A stretch of DNA of 64,000 nucleotides from Pseudomonas sp. HMWF032 (GCF_003060885.1 NZ_QAIG01000008.1:285904-349903); one strand, 5' to 3'; counted from the first letter of the stretch, positions 22,442 through 32,226 are shown. The notes: generated by a model not told the origin, from the sequence alone. Program-made: numbers and translations.

Positions 22442-23140
22442 ATGAGCAACGTCGACCACGCCGAAATCGCCAAATTCGAAGCCCTCGCCCATCGCTGGTG
22501 GGACCGCGAAAGCGAATTCAAGCCGCTGCATGACATCAACCCGCTGCGCGTCAACTGGATCGACGAGCGTGTCGGCCTGGCCGGTAAAAAGGTCCTGGAT
22601 GTTGGCTGCGGCGGTGGCATTCTCAGCGAGTCCATGGCCCAGCGCGGCGCCAGCGTCACCGGCATCGACATGGGTGAAGCCCCGCTGGCGGTAGCCCAGC
22701 TGCACCAACTGGAATCAGGGGTCAGCGTCGAGTACCGGCAGATCACCGCTGAAGCCCTGGCTGCCGAAATGCCCGGCCAGTTCGACGTGGTCACCTGCCT
22801 GGAAATGCTGGAGCACGTACCCGATCCATCCTCGGTCATCCGCGCCTGCTACACCTTGGTCAAACCAGGCGGCCAGGTGTTTTTCTCGACCATCAACCGC
22901 AACCCCAAGGCTTACCTGTTCGCCATCATCGGCGCCGAGTACCTGATGCGCCTGCTGCCGCGCGGCACCCATGATTTCAAGAAGTTTATTCGCCCCTCCG
23001 AGCTGGGTGCCTGGAGCCGTGACGCCGGCCTGCAGGTCAAGGACATCATCGGCCTGACCTACAACCCGCTGAGCAAACGCTACAAGCTGGAAGCCGATGT
23101 CGACGTCAACTACATGATCCAGACCCTCAAGGAGGCCTGA
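22442..23140 (+). CDS. ubiG: Ubiquinone biosynthesis O-methyltransferase UbiG
   Basis: A 232-residue class I SAM-dependent methyltransferase. [13 protein letters not shown] is motif I and the N-terminal [19 protein letters not shown] is the UbiG signature. It carries out both O-methylations of the ubiquinone ring. The stop overlaps the mupP start (TGATG), so the two are translationally coupled. The 138-bp gap before it holds no gene. Confidence 0.96.
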   Translation: MSNVDHAEIAKFEALAHRWWDRESEFKPLHDINPLRVNWIDERVGLAGKKVLDVGCGGGILSESMAQRGASVTGIDMGEAPLAVAQLHQLESGVSVEYRQITAEALAAEMPGQFDVVTCLEMLEHVPDPSSVIRACYTLVKPGGQVFFSTINRNPKAYLFAIIGAEYLMRLLPRGTHDFKKFIRPSELGAWSRDAGLQVKDIIGLTYNPLSKRYKLEADVDVNYMIQTLKEA

Positions 23141-23811
23141 TGCGCCTGCGCGCAGTTCTTTTCGATATGGACGGCACCCTGCTCGACAGCGCGCCAGACT
23201 TTATCGCCATCAGCCAGGCGATGCGCGCCGAGCGCGGCCTGCCGCCGATTGCCGACAAGCTGATCCGTGACCAGGTGTCCGGCGGCGCGCGCGCCATGGT
23301 CGCCGCCAACTTCGCCACGGACCCCGAGGCTGACGGTTTCGAGGCGCTGCGCCTGGAGTTCCTCGAACGCTATCAGAGCCATTGTGCAGTGCTGACCCGC
23401 CCCTTCGATGGCATGCATGAGCTGCTCGATGATATCGAACACGCCAAGCTTGTCTGGGGCGTGGCCACCAACAAACCGGTGCGCTACGCCGAACCGATCA
23501 TGCAACAGCTCGGCCTGGCGCAGCGCTCGGCGGTATTGGTCTGCCCGGATCACGTCAGCCGCAGCAAACCGGACCCGGAGATGATCCTGCTGGCATGCGC
23601 GAAGATGGGTGTGGAACCTGCCGCCACCCTGTTTATCGGCGATGACGAGCGCGATATAGAAGCCGGCCGCGCCGCCGGCTGCAAGACCGCCGCCGTCACC
23701 TACGGTTATATCCACCCGCAGGACAACCCACGCAACTGGGGTGCCGATGCCGTTGTGGACCATCCACTGGAACTGCGCGCCGTACTTGAACGGGCCGTGT
23801 GCCGCTGCTGA
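23140..23811 (+). CDS. mupP: N-acetylmuramic acid 6-phosphate phosphatase MupP
   Basis: A 223-residue HAD-superfamily phosphatase with the nucleophile motif FDMDGTLLD at the N-terminus, the threonine motif VATNKP, and the acidic motif [11 protein letters not shown]. Annotated generically as phosphoglycolate phosphatase (Gph), but in pseudomonads the copy beside ubiG is MupP. It dephosphorylates MurNAc-6-P in the cell-wall recycling route that bypasses de novo UDP-MurNAc synthesis and confers fosfomycin tolerance. That assignment rests on synteny and family; Gph is the alternative. Confidence 0.85.
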   Translation: MRLRAVLFDMDGTLLDSAPDFIAISQAMRAERGLPPIADKLIRDQVSGGARAMVAANFATDPEADGFEALRLEFLERYQSHCAVLTRPFDGMHELLDDIEHAKLVWGVATNKPVRYAEPIMQQLGLAQRSAVLVCPDHVSRSKPDPEMILLACAKMGVEPAATLFIGDDERDIEAGRAAGCKTAAVTYGYIHPQDNPRNWGADAVVDHPLELRAVLERAVCRC

Positions 23812-23882
23812 TAGTGTTCACTGATCAATCCAGGCTGGCCCACTGTCAAACCGGCCACACCTGAAAACACGAGGCTTTACCC

Positions 23883-24623
23883 ATGCGTAACTATTCCGCT
23901 CGCCCCGACCTGCTCAAGGGCCGCGTGATTCTGGTAACCGGCGCAGGCCGTGGCATTGGCGCAACCGCCGCCAAGACTTTCGCCGCCCACGGCGCAACCG
24001 TACTGCTGTTGGGCAAAACCGAAGACAACCTCAGCCGCGTCTATGACGCTATCGAAGCCGCTGGCCACCCGCAGGCTGCAGTCATCCCGTTCAACCTGGA
24101 GACCGCCCTGCCGCACCAGTACGACGAATTGGCGGCGATGATCGAAGCCGAATTCGGCAAACTCGACGGCCTGCTGCACAACGCCTCGATCATTGGCCCA
24201 CGCACACCGCTGGAGCAGCTGTCCGGCGACAACTTCATGCGTGTCATGCAGGTCAACGTCAACGCCATGTTTATGCTCACCAGCACGCTGCTGCCGCTGC
24301 TCAAGCTCTCGACTGACGCCTCGGTGGTATTCACCTCCAGCAGCGTTGGCCGCAAAGGCCGCGCATACTGGGGCGCCTATGCCGTCTCGAAGTTCGCCAC
24401 CGAAGGCCTGATGCAGGTTCTGGCAGATGAAATCGACGGCATCGCCAGTGTCCGCGCCAACAGCGTCAACCCTGGAGCGACCCGCACCGACATGCGCGCC
24501 CAGGCCTACCCTGGGGAAAACCCGGCCAACAATCCGCTGCCAGAAGCCATCATGCCGGTGTACCTGTACCTGATGGGGCCGGACAGCACGGGAGTGAATG
24601 GTCAGGCATTTGACGCACAGTAA
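23883..24623 (+). CDS. yciK: YciK-type short-chain dehydrogenase
   Basis: A 246-residue classical SDR. TGAGRGIG is the NADP motif, HNAS is the structural motif, and catalytic Ser (SSSVG) and YAVSK are present. It is the YciK oxidoreductase family, whose substrate is not established. It follows mupP by 71 bp, separated by no evident terminator, and is likely in the same transcript. A hairpin lies just downstream. Confidence 0.88.
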   Translation: MRNYSARPDLLKGRVILVTGAGRGIGATAAKTFAAHGATVLLLGKTEDNLSRVYDAIEAAGHPQAAVIPFNLETALPHQYDELAAMIEAEFGKLDGLLHNASIIGPRTPLEQLSGDNFMRVMQVNVNAMFMLTSTLLPLLKLSTDASVVFTSSSVGRKGRAYWGAYAVSKFATEGLMQVLADEIDGIASVRANSVNPGATRTDMRAQAYPGENPANNPLPEAIMPVYLYLMGPDSTGVNGQAFDAQ

Positions 24624-24634
24624 GGATTCACTGA

Positions 24635-24656
24635 GTCCGCCGGTTTTCCGGCGGAC
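24635..24656 (+). terminator. Hairpin after yciK
   Basis: A GTCCGCCGG/CCGGCGGAC 9-bp stem with a TTTT loop begins 11 bp past the yciK stop. The T-tract is poor (CTTGAATT), so it may be an inefficient terminator. Confidence 0.5.
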
Positions 24657-24838
24657 CTTGAATTAACCGACATCAGATTGCCAGCAGCACCGTCAGTTAA
24701 CCGGCAAGAACTTGCCGCCCCGCCTCTAAAAATAATCACAAGCCACTGAAAATAAAGAGCTTTTAGGAATTATAAAAAGCTGGCATGGATTTCGCTGAAG
24801 CCTCGCTATCGCCGCGTATAGCGCTAGAGGTAAGCTTC

Positions 24839-25765
24839 ATGGCCCCGCACAACCAGTCCAACACCATTGATTTCGACGCCGCCAAACTGCAACGTCTCGG
24901 TTATGCCAGTCGCCTGCAAAAAAGCCTGAGGCCAGTTAGCCTGGCGCAGCTGCGTCAGCAATTGAGCCTGCGCCTGCAGACCTCGCTGGAAGCCGAACGC
25001 ATCCTCGAGCTGTTCTATACCGAAGTGCAGCGCCTGGTGCCCCTCAGCGCCCTCAGCTATCAGCTGGCCTCCTGCGACCTGCGCCTGGAACTGGGCGAGC
25101 GTGCCAGTCACTCAGCTGGCTACCGCCTGAACCACGATGGCGAATTCCTCGGCGAGCTGACCTTCCGCCGTAACCAGCGCTTCAGCGAGGATGAACTCGG
25201 CCAGCTCGAATCACTGCTCGCCAGCCTGCTCTTCCCTCTGCGCAACGCCCTGCTTTACCGCGCAGCTCTGCAAACAGCACTGCGCGATCCGCTGACCGAA
25301 ACCGGCAACCGCATTGCCATGGAGCAGACCCTCAAACGTGAAGTGGATATTGCCCGGCGCAATCTTCAGCCGCTTTCAGTACTGATGGTCGACATCGACC
25401 ACTTCAAGCGGATCAATGACAGCCACGGCCACATCGTGGGCGACCAAGCCCTCAAGGCCGTCGCCAGCGCCCTGAAAGACAGCCTGCGCAATGTCGACAT
25501 GGTGTTCCGCTACGGTGGCGAAGAATTCATGGTGCTGCTCTCCAACACCAGCCGCGAGGCGGCTTCGATGATTGGCGAGCGTCTGCGCCTGGCGGTACTG
25601 GGCATTCAGTACCTGGTGGAAAACCGCGCCATTGAACTGTCGGTTAGCCTGGGCTGCGCCACCTTGCTACCGGGTGAGTCCATGGACAGCCTGCTGCGCC
25701 GCGCCGACAGTGCGCTGTACGTATCCAAACGTGAAGGCCGCAACCGCCTGTCGATGGCCGGCTAA
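24839..25765 (+). CDS. GGDEF-domain diguanylate cyclase
   Basis: A 308-residue soluble protein. The N-terminal half (about 20-150) looks like a GAF-type sensor, without predicted membrane segments. The C-terminal GGDEF domain has the active-site sequence GGEEF and the preceding DIDHFKRINDSHGH metal/substrate motif, so it should make c-di-GMP. No RxxD inhibitory site is visible five residues before the active site. Start chosen at the ATG with GAGG eight bases before it. It is followed by a strong bidirectional terminator shared with rluB. Confidence 0.88.
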   Translation: MAPHNQSNTIDFDAAKLQRLGYASRLQKSLRPVSLAQLRQQLSLRLQTSLEAERILELFYTEVQRLVPLSALSYQLASCDLRLELGERASHSAGYRLNHDGEFLGELTFRRNQRFSEDELGQLESLLASLLFPLRNALLYRAALQTALRDPLTETGNRIAMEQTLKREVDIARRNLQPLSVLMVDIDHFKRINDSHGHIVGDQALKAVASALKDSLRNVDMVFRYGGEEFMVLLSNTSREAASMIGERLRLAVLGIQYLVENRAIELSVSLGCATLLPGESMDSLLRRADSALYVSKREGRNRLSMAG

Positions 25766-25780
25766 CGCCAACGCAGACAA

Positions 25781-25811
25781 TAAAAAGGCGACCCTCGGGT
25801 CGCCTTTTTAT
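25781..25811. terminator. Bidirectional terminator between the cyclase and rluB
   Basis: AAAAAGGCGACC, a CTCG loop, and GGTCGCCTTTTT make a stem with A and T runs on both sides. It can end both converging genes. Confidence 0.9.
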
Positions 25812-25827
25812 TGTCACTCAGAATGCC

Positions 25828-27006
25828 TTATTCGGGCTTGCGATCACGGCCAAAGCCTGGACGCTGGCCATCACGACCAGGTTGGCTGCGACGTTTAACC
25901 GGTGCACCTGCCGGCTTGCGCGACGGGCGATCAGCCAGCTCAACGCCAGGACGCTGTGCCCCCGGTTTGGCCGGACGCTTCTTGTTAACGTCACTCGGGC
26001 GCTCAGCGACCGGCGTGCCCTTGCCTTGATCGGCACGTGGGCTGCGCGCCGGACGCTCAGCACCGTCACCACGGGCAGGACGCGAACGGCCTTGATCACC
26101 TGCGGTTGCTGGCGCACCGTGAGCCGGACGCAAAGTACGCTCCGGACGCGCAGCACGACCCACCGGCTTGGCCGATTTGCGCTGCAAACGGTCGAGTTTG
26201 TCGCGGGTTTTCTCTTTCATCTCCGGCAGAGCGACCGGCTTGAGGCCGACCTCCTCGCTGAGAATATCGACTTCGCGCTGGCTCATTTCACGCCAGCGGC
26301 CCATGGTCAGGTCCGAGGTGATAAACACCGGGCCGAAACGCACGCGCTTCAAGCGACTGACCACCAGCCCCTGGGACTCCCACAGGCGACGCACTTCGCG
26401 GTTGCGACCTTCCATCACCACGCAGTGATACCAGTGGTTGAAGCCTTCGCCACCCGGCGCTTCCTTGATGTCGGTGAACTTGGCCGGGCCATCTTCAAGC
26501 ATCACGCCGGTTTTCAGGCGCTCGATCATCTCTTCGTCAACTTCGCCACGTACGCGCACGGCGTACTCGCGGTCCATCTGGTAGGACGGGTGCATCAGGC
26601 GGTTGGCCAGCTCACCGTCGGTGGTAAACATCAGCAAACCGGTGGTGTTGATGTCGAGGCGACCGATATTGATCCAGCGGCCATCTTTCGGCCGTGGCAG
26701 ACGGTCAAATACCGTCGGACGACCTTCCGGGTCGTCACGGGTGCAAATCTCACCTTCTGGTTTGTTGTAGATGATGACGCGGCGCACGCTTTCGGCAGCT
26801 TCCTCACGGCGGATCACCTTGCCATCGACGGCAATCGCATCGTGCAGGTCAACGCGTGCACCGAGGCTGGCGACTGCGCCGTTGACCTTGACGCGGCCAG
26901 CAGTAATCCAGGCTTCGATTTCACGGCGTGAAGCCAAGCCCATGCGCGCCATGACTTTCTGCAGTTTTTCGCCTGCGGGGCTGTATTCTTCGATTTCTTC
27001 ACTCAT
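25828..27006 (-). CDS. rluB: 23S rRNA pseudouridine(2605) synthase
   Basis: A 392-residue RsuA-family pseudouridine synthase. An S4 RNA-binding domain occupies about 10-60 and the catalytic aspartate is in GRLDINTTGLL. RluB modifies U2605 of 23S rRNA. The last 130 residues form a low-complexity tail rich in Arg, Pro, Lys and Gly with repeated AxRPxR-like units, typical of the Pseudomonas protein and probably an RNA-binding tail. It lies at the end of a minus-strand run scpA-scpB-DUF1289-rluB. Confidence 0.94.
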   Translation of the reverse strand: MSEEIEEYSPAGEKLQKVMARMGLASRREIEAWITAGRVKVNGAVASLGARVDLHDAIAVDGKVIRREEAAESVRRVIIYNKPEGEICTRDDPEGRPTVFDRLPRPKDGRWINIGRLDINTTGLLMFTTDGELANRLMHPSYQMDREYAVRVRGEVDEEMIERLKTGVMLEDGPAKFTDIKEAPGGEGFNHWYHCVVMEGRNREVRRLWESQGLVVSRLKRVRFGPVFITSDLTMGRWREMSQREVDILSEEVGLKPVALPEMKEKTRDKLDRLQRKSAKPVGRAARPERTLRPAHGAPATAGDQGRSRPARGDGAERPARSPRADQGKGTPVAERPSDVNKKRPAKPGAQRPGVELADRPSRKPAGAPVKRRSQPGRDGQRPGFGRDRKPE

Positions 27007-27138
27007 CTGGGCACCTCCCGGTGTTTTCTTTAGTGATTAGGACGATTCAGGCCAAGCCTATTCGTCAAAGGGGCGCGGAGCATACGCGAAACACGGCGCG
27101 GACGCACGGGTTGAGGCTAGCCGCCTGATCGGAGGCCG

Positions 27139-27318
27139 TCAGCCTTTACGCCGACCGATGGTCGCCAAGCTCAGCAAACGCATATCGGCTTCGGCCAAAA
27201 CGGCACGCCGGGCAGCCTTGCCGAGCTTCTTCCAGCCTTTGATCTCGGCCTTGCTGCGCCCGCAACCGAGGCAGATAGCGCGCTCGAACTTGCACAGTCT
27301 GATGCAGGGATCTTTCAC
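27139..27318 (-). CDS. DUF1289 family small Cys-rich protein
   Basis: A 59-residue gene found by reading the scpB-rluB gap. It starts at a GTG (AAGG upstream, in-frame TAA just before) and encodes VKDPCIRLC, then ICLGCGRS, then AEIKGWKKL, which is the DUF1289 signature. The four cysteines suggest a bound metal or Fe-S ion. The function is unknown; homologues are widespread in proteobacteria and often sit near ribosome-modifying genes. It lies 33 bp after scpB and is probably co-transcribed. Confidence 0.85.
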   Translation of the reverse strand: MKDPCIRLCKFERAICLGCGRSKAEIKGWKKLGKAARRAVLAEADMRLLSLATIGRRKG

Positions 27319-27351
27319 CGCACTGGCGCCTTAACTGATACGACCTGCTTG

Positions 27352-28143
27352 TTAGTCAGGCAGCTGTTCTTTATCCAGGGTTGCGCGAGGCTCTTCGGCA
27401 TCATCACGCTCATCGTCCTGCTCGGGTAAATCATCGAAGTCGGTTTTCAGCCCCTGCTCCATCGAATCGAGTTCAGCCAGCAGGCTGCTGAAGCTGGTTT
27501 CCTCGCTCGCTTCCACCGCAGGCTCATCGGCCAGGGCCAGGTCGGCACGCGCCTGCAGGCTTTGCGGTGCCTCCAGATCATCTTCAAAAGCCAGCACAGG
27601 CTCGGGTTCCAGTTCGCGCAGGGCGGCCAGGGGCGGTAATTCGTCGAGGCTTTTCAGGTTGAAGTGATCGAGAAAGGCCTTGGTGGTGGCGAACATCGCC
27701 GGCTTGCCCGGCACATCGCGATACCCCACCACGCGAATCCACTCGCGCTCCAGCAAGGTTTTGACGATATGACTGTTCACCGCCACACCGCGCACATCTT
27801 CGATTTCGCCACGGGTAATCGGCTGGCGATAAGCAATCAGCGCCAGGGTTTCCAGCATGGCGCGCGAATAGCGCTGCGGGCGCTCTTCCCATAGGCGACC
27901 CACCCAAGGCGCAAATTTCTCGCGCACTTGCAGGCGGTAGCCGGACGCCACCTCGACCAGCTCGAAGGCACGCCCTTCGCAGGACTTGCCCAGATGCGCC
28001 AGCGCCTTTTTGAAAACCGCCGGTTCCGGCCGCTCGGCTTCTTCAAAAAGCTCGAACAGGCGCTCCAGCGATTGCGGTTTGCCGGAGGCCAGCAGAAAGG
28101 CTTCAAGCAGGCTGGCCAGCTCACGAGGTTCATTAAGATTCAT
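27352..28143 (-). CDS. scpB: Segregation and condensation protein B
   Basis: A 263-residue ScpB with two winged-helix domains (about 5-170; TLALIAYRQPITRGEIEDVRG is characteristic in part) and an acidic C-terminal extension rich in Glu and Asp that is usual in Pseudomonas. It dimerises and joins ScpA and SMC to compact the chromosome. The ATG lies 2 bp after the scpA stop, so it is coupled to scpA. Confidence 0.94.
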   Translation of the reverse strand: MNLNEPRELASLLEAFLLASGKPQSLERLFELFEEAERPEPAVFKKALAHLGKSCEGRAFELVEVASGYRLQVREKFAPWVGRLWEERPQRYSRAMLETLALIAYRQPITRGEIEDVRGVAVNSHIVKTLLEREWIRVVGYRDVPGKPAMFATTKAFLDHFNLKSLDELPPLAALRELEPEPVLAFEDDLEAPQSLQARADLALADEPAVEASEETSFSSLLAELDSMEQGLKTDFDDLPEQDDERDDAEEPRATLDKEQLPD

Positions 28144-28145
28144 GC

Positions 28146-28985
28146 TTATTCAGCCCGCGCACGCACATGGATTGGCCCAAAGGCCTCATTCTGCACCAGC
28201 TCAACCAGGGACTCCTTGATCAACTCAAGCACCGCCATAAAGGTCACCACCACGCCTAGTTTGCCTTCTTCGGCGCTGAACAGGCTGACAAAGGGCACAA
28301 ACGCGCCACCCTTGAGGCGTTCGAGCACTTCGCTCATGCGCTCGCGGGTCGACAGCGCCTCACGGGTGACCTGATGGCTTTCAAACATATCGGCGCGGCG
28401 CAGCACCTCAGCCATCGACAGCAAAACCTCCTCCAGACTGACATCCGGCAGCAGCTTGCGCGCCCGCGCTTCGGGCGCGTCCAGACGCGGCACAGTAAGG
28501 TCACGACCGACCCGGCTAAGGCCATCGATACCTTCTGCAGCGGCCTTGTAACGCTCGTATTCCTGCAGACGGCGGATCAGTTCGGCGCGCGGGTCGTCTT
28601 CCTCGGCTTCGACCTCACTGGAGCGCGGCAACAGCATGCGCGACTTGATCTCGGCGAGCATGGCCGCCATCACCAGGTACTCGGCCGCCAGTTCCAGGCG
28701 CACCGACTGCATCAGCTCGACATAGCCCATGTACTGGCGGGTGATTTCCGCCACCGGGATATCCAGCACATCAATGTTCTGTTTGCGGATCAGGTAGAGC
28801 AGCAGGTCCAGCGGGCCTTCGAAGGCTTCGAGAAACACCTCCAGGGCATCCGGCGGGATGTACAGATCGAGCGGCATTTCAGTGACCGCCTGGCCATACA
28901 CCAGGGCAAATGGCAGCTCCTGCTGGGCATTGGCCTGATCCTGGGGATGGTTCTCTGGATGTTCCTGGGCTGGCACGCTGGACAT
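28146..28985 (-). CDS. scpA: Segregation and condensation protein A
   Basis: A 279-residue kleisin. The segment AFEGPLDLLLYLIRKQNIDV is the SMC-neck-binding helix, and the C-terminal winged helix (about 200-279) should bind the SMC head. ScpA bridges SMC dimers with ScpB. The ATG at 28985 was preferred over a GTG two codons upstream. trpS ends 20 bp upstream on the same strand. Confidence 0.94.
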   Translation of the reverse strand: MSSVPAQEHPENHPQDQANAQQELPFALVYGQAVTEMPLDLYIPPDALEVFLEAFEGPLDLLLYLIRKQNIDVLDIPVAEITRQYMGYVELMQSVRLELAAEYLVMAAMLAEIKSRMLLPRSSEVEAEEDDPRAELIRRLQEYERYKAAAEGIDGLSRVGRDLTVPRLDAPEARARKLLPDVSLEEVLLSMAEVLRRADMFESHQVTREALSTRERMSEVLERLKGGAFVPFVSLFSAEEGKLGVVVTFMAVLELIKESLVELVQNEAFGPIHVRARAE

Positions 28986-29005
28986 GGTCACTCTCGAAGG
29001 TAGGT

Positions 29006-30220
29006 TCAGCGGTAATTCAGGCCAAGGGCCAGGCGCACTTCACTGAGGGTTTCCCGCGCCTCGGAACGCGCGCGATCGGCGCCATCGGCGAGAATCTGCC
29101 GGACCAGATCAGGATTATCCTGATAATCCGCAGCACGCGCCTGCAGCGGCTGCAACTCCTGCTGCAGCGCCTCGACCAGAGGTGCCTTGCACTCCAGGCA
29201 GCCGATGCCGGCGCTGCGGCAACCTTGCTGCACCCACTCGCAGGTGGCATCGGACGAGTAGAGCTGGTGCAACGGCCACACCGGACAGTGTTGCGGATTG
29301 CCGGGATCATCACGATGCACCCGCACCGGATCAGTCGGCATGCGGCGGATCTTCTCCTCGATCGCCGAACCGCTGTCACGCAGGAAGATCGCATTATTGT
29401 TGGACTTGGACATCTTGCCGCCATCAAGCCCGAGCAGTTTGGGCGACTCGCCGAGCATGGCCTGCGGCTCAACCAGGAGAATCTTGCCGCCACCTTCCAG
29501 ATAGCCATACAGACGCTCACGGTCACCCAGGGTGATGCTCTGCTGATCCTTGAGCAGCGCACGCGCGGTTTCCAGCGCCTCAGCGTCGCCCTGCTCCTGA
29601 TAAGCCCGGCGCAGGTGGTTGTAGAGCGTCGCGGTTTTCTTGCCCAGCTTGATGATCGCCGCCTCGGCCTTTTCCTCAAAGCCTGGCTCGCGGCCATACA
29701 AATGGTTGAAGCGCCGCGCCACATCCCGAGCAAACTCGATATGTGCCAACTGGTCACCGCCCACCGGCACCACGCCAGCGCGGTACAGCAGGATGTCAGC
29801 GGCCTGCAGCAAGGGGTAACCGAGAAAGCCGAAGGTGCTCAGGTCTTTGCCGTGCAGCTGCTCCTGCTGTTCTTTATAGGAGGGCACGCGCTCCAGCCAG
29901 CTGAGCGGACAGATCATCGACAGCAGCAGGTGCAATTCGGCGTGTTCAGGGACTTGCGACTGGATAAACAACGTCGCCGAGCTGGGGCTGACGCCGGCCG
30001 CCAACCAATCCACGGCCATGTCCATGACCCGCTGGGACAGCGGGCCGACATCGTCGTAATCGGTGGTCAGCGCGTGTAAATCGACGATGCAGAAAAAGCA
30101 TTCATAGGTGTGTTGCAGCTTCACCCAGTTCTTCAGCACGCCCTGATAATGCCCCAAGTGCAGCAGACCACTCGGACGCATCCCAGACAGCACGCGGCGT
30201 TCAGCGTCAACAAGACTCAA
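29006..30220 (-). CDS. trpS: Tryptophanyl-tRNA synthetase, long form with a 4Fe-4S-type cysteine motif
   Basis: A 404-residue class Ic synthetase that charges tRNA-Trp. SGLLHLGHY is the HIGH motif, GKMSKSN is the KMSKS loop at about 268-274, and PLLQAADILLY binds tryptophan. It is about 70 residues longer than the E. coli enzyme. In the C-terminal third the cysteines 312, 334, 341 and 344 are spaced C-x21-C-x6-C-x2-C, almost the pattern that binds a 4Fe-4S cluster in Thermotoga TrpRS. The start is a TTG with AGGTAG before it; no ATG in frame is well placed. It precedes scpA by 20 bp. Confidence 0.94.
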   Translation of the reverse strand: MSLVDAERRVLSGMRPSGLLHLGHYQGVLKNWVKLQHTYECFFCIVDLHALTTDYDDVGPLSQRVMDMAVDWLAAGVSPSSATLFIQSQVPEHAELHLLLSMICPLSWLERVPSYKEQQEQLHGKDLSTFGFLGYPLLQAADILLYRAGVVPVGGDQLAHIEFARDVARRFNHLYGREPGFEEKAEAAIIKLGKKTATLYNHLRRAYQEQGDAEALETARALLKDQQSITLGDRERLYGYLEGGGKILLVEPQAMLGESPKLLGLDGGKMSKSNNNAIFLRDSGSAIEEKIRRMPTDPVRVHRDDPGNPQHCPVWPLHQLYSSDATCEWVQQGCRSAGIGCLECKAPLVEALQQELQPLQARAADYQDNPDLVRQILADGADRARSEARETLSEVRLALGLNYR

Positions 30221-30268
30221 AACGGACTACCTGAATAATCGAAAGAGCCCGATTATATATAGCCAGGC

Positions 30269-30898
30269 TCAAAGGTCATCCGTAAAAGGCGACGGATCAC
30301 CGCACCCCACCCGAAACACCTCAGGCTCATCGTCGGTCAGGCTGACCACGGTGGAGGCCTCCAGCCCACCGAAACCGCCATCGATGATCAGATCGACCTG
30401 GTGCTCCAGGATCTGGCGCATTTCATAAGGGTCGCTCATCGGCAGCGTTTCACCCGGCAGGATCAGGCTGACGCTCATCAGCGGCTCATCCAGCTCGGCC
30501 AGCAAGGCCATGGCAATCGGATGACTGGGCACGCGCAGACCGATGGTGCGGCGCTTGGCATGCAGCAGCATACGCGGCACCTCACGGGTGGCATTGAGAA
30601 TGAAGGTGTAAGGCCCTGGTGTATGACTTTTGAGTAGGCGGAAGGCGGCAGTATCGACCTTGGCAAAGGTGCCGAGCTGCGACAGGTCGCGGCAGACCAG
30701 GGTGAAGTTGTGCTTGTCGTCCAGTTGGCGCAGGCGGCGAATACGCTCTACCGCGCTCTTGTCACCGATATGGCAGCCCACGGCATAGGAGGAGTCAGTC
30801 GGATAGATCACCACGCCGCCGTTGCGGATGATCTCCACGGCCTGCTTGATCAGGCGCGCTTGCGGGTTTTCCGGATGAATCTGGAAGAATTGGCTCAC
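30269..30898 (-). CDS. yciO: YciO-type Sua5/YrdC domain protein
   Basis: A 209-residue single-domain protein of the Sua5/YrdC/YciO fold that binds RNA and nucleotides. VVIYPTDSSYAVGC is the family signature near residue 30, and the KRR/SHP motif (KRRTIGLRVPSHP) is present. YciO itself is not the essential threonylcarbamoyl-AMP synthase of most bacteria (TsaC), though weak activity has been discussed. Start: GTG at 30898 preceded by GGGACCAAG; upstream frame is open but not conserved. It follows the PHP gene by 13 bp. Confidence 0.86.
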   Translation of the reverse strand: MSQFFQIHPENPQARLIKQAVEIIRNGGVVIYPTDSSYAVGCHIGDKSAVERIRRLRQLDDKHNFTLVCRDLSQLGTFAKVDTAAFRLLKSHTPGPYTFILNATREVPRMLLHAKRRTIGLRVPSHPIAMALLAELDEPLMSVSLILPGETLPMSDPYEMRQILEHQVDLIIDGGFGGLEASTVVSLTDDEPEVFRVGCGDPSPFTDDL

Positions 30899-30911
30899 GC
30901 TTGGTCCCTGG

Positions 30912-31775
30912 TCAAAGTGCAGTAGGCTGCTGGACATGTTGAAACCGTGCCCACAAGGGCGGTAGATCCTCGGGCACCGGGCGATAGACACCCAGCTCAG
31001 ACCACTGGCCGGGCGCGTGAAAATCACTACCTGCGCTGACGAACATACCGAATTCCCGCGCCAGAATCGCCAGACTGCCAACCTGTTCGGCCGGCTGCAT
31101 ACCATTGACCACTTCCAGCGAATGCCCGCCTGCGCCAACAAAGTCGGCAATCAACTTGCGCCGCTTGGTACGCGTAAAGTCGTACTGCCAGGGATGCGCC
31201 AGGCTGACCCAGGCGCCTGCACGGCGCAGCGTATCCACAGCTTGCGCCAGTTCCGGCCAGTGCTGTTTGACGTCACCCAGCTTGCCCGAACCGAGCCACT
31301 TGCGGAATGCTTCGGCGCGATCCTTGACGTAACCGTTGAGCACCAGAAAGTCCGCAAAATGCGGCCGCGCCGGCGCATTGCCACTGTCGCCCAATTCCTG
31401 CTGCAAGGCCCGTGCGCCCTCTAATGCCCCTGGCATGCCCTTGGCTTCCAGACGCCTGGCAATTTCTGCCGCGCGCAACCAGCGCCCCTCGTGTAGATCT
31501 GCAATGGCCTGCTGCAGGGCTGGCGCCTCGCGGTTGAAGGCATACCCCAGCACATGGATGGTCGCACCACCCCAGGTGCAGGACAGCTCGATGCCATTGA
31601 CCAGCTGTATACCCAGCGCTTGCGCCGCCAGCGCGGCCTCGTCCAATCCGTCGAGGGTGTCGTGATCGGTCAACGCCAGCAGACGCACACCCCGTTCGAA
31701 TGCCCGCGCCACCACCACAGCGGGCGCCAGGGCGCCATCCGAAGCGGTGCTGTGACAATGCAAATCAACGTCCAT
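30912..31775 (-). CDS. rnm: PHP-domain 5'-3' exoribonuclease (RNase AM type, formerly TrpH/YciV)
   Basis: A 287-residue PHP phosphoesterase. Metal ligands are in [11 protein letters not shown] at the N-terminus, LTDHDTLDG, and SDFHAPG near the end. The E. coli homologue is a 5'-3' exonuclease on short RNAs and matures the 5' ends of rRNAs; it also hydrolyses 3',5'-bisphosphonucleotides. The ATG at 31775 has GGAAAG eight bases upstream, unlike the ATG seven codons earlier. It starts the minus-strand run leading to yciO and trpS. Confidence 0.86.
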   Translation of the reverse strand: MDVDLHCHSTASDGALAPAVVVARAFERGVRLLALTDHDTLDGLDEAALAAQALGIQLVNGIELSCTWGGATIHVLGYAFNREAPALQQAIADLHEGRWLRAAEIARRLEAKGMPGALEGARALQQELGDSGNAPARPHFADFLVLNGYVKDRAEAFRKWLGSGKLGDVKQHWPELAQAVDTLRRAGAWVSLAHPWQYDFTRTKRRKLIADFVGAGGHSLEVVNGMQPAEQVGSLAILAREFGMFVSAGSDFHAPGQWSELGVYRPVPEDLPPLWARFQHVQQPTAL

Positions 31776-31926
31776 AGGGGGCACTTTCCGAGTCATTTAT
31801 GTTTGTTATTATGCCGGCAGATGTGGATTCTTGCTGGCTTGCACCAAGATTTACTCGACTTTGCCCGGACAGGCTGCTTTTCTCCCTTGGCGGCGACCTG
31901 TACCCAACACGTTTTTAAGGACTGAG

Positions 31927-32226
31927 ATGCTCTACGCGATCATTGCCACCGATGTGCAAGACTCCCTGGACAACCGTCTGAGCGCCCGCCCGGCGCACTT
32001 GGCGCGCTTGGAACAACTGAAAACGGAGGGCCGCCTGATTCTCGCCGGGCCGCACCCAGCCGTCGACAGCAATGACCCAGGCCCAGCAGGGTTTTCCGGC
32101 AGCCTGATCGTCGCCGAGTTCGAATCACTGCTGGCCGCGCAGCAATGGGCTGATGCCGACCCCTACCGGGCCGCCGGGGTGTATGCCAGCGTCGTGGTGA
32201 AACCTTTCAAACTGGTCCTGCCTTGA
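31927..32226 (+). CDS. yciI: YciI family protein
   Basis: A 99-residue small alpha/beta protein of the YCII family with the ferredoxin-like fold; His-Asp pair expected in this family is partly visible (GPHP, DPY). [10 protein letters not shown] is the usual start, with AAGGACTGAG before the ATG. Its function is unknown; a hydrolase or binding role has been suggested. It is the first plus-strand gene after the divergent PHP gene. Confidence 0.88.
   Translation: MLYAIIATDVQDSLDNRLSARPAHLARLEQLKTEGRLILAGPHPAVDSNDPGPAGFSGSLIVAEFESLLAAQQWADADPYRAAGVYASVVVKPFKLVLP

Noticed and set aside
23140..23811. Annotation as phosphoglycolate phosphatase Gph
   Set aside because: The HAD family alone cannot decide, but the position directly after ubiG is that of MupP in pseudomonads.
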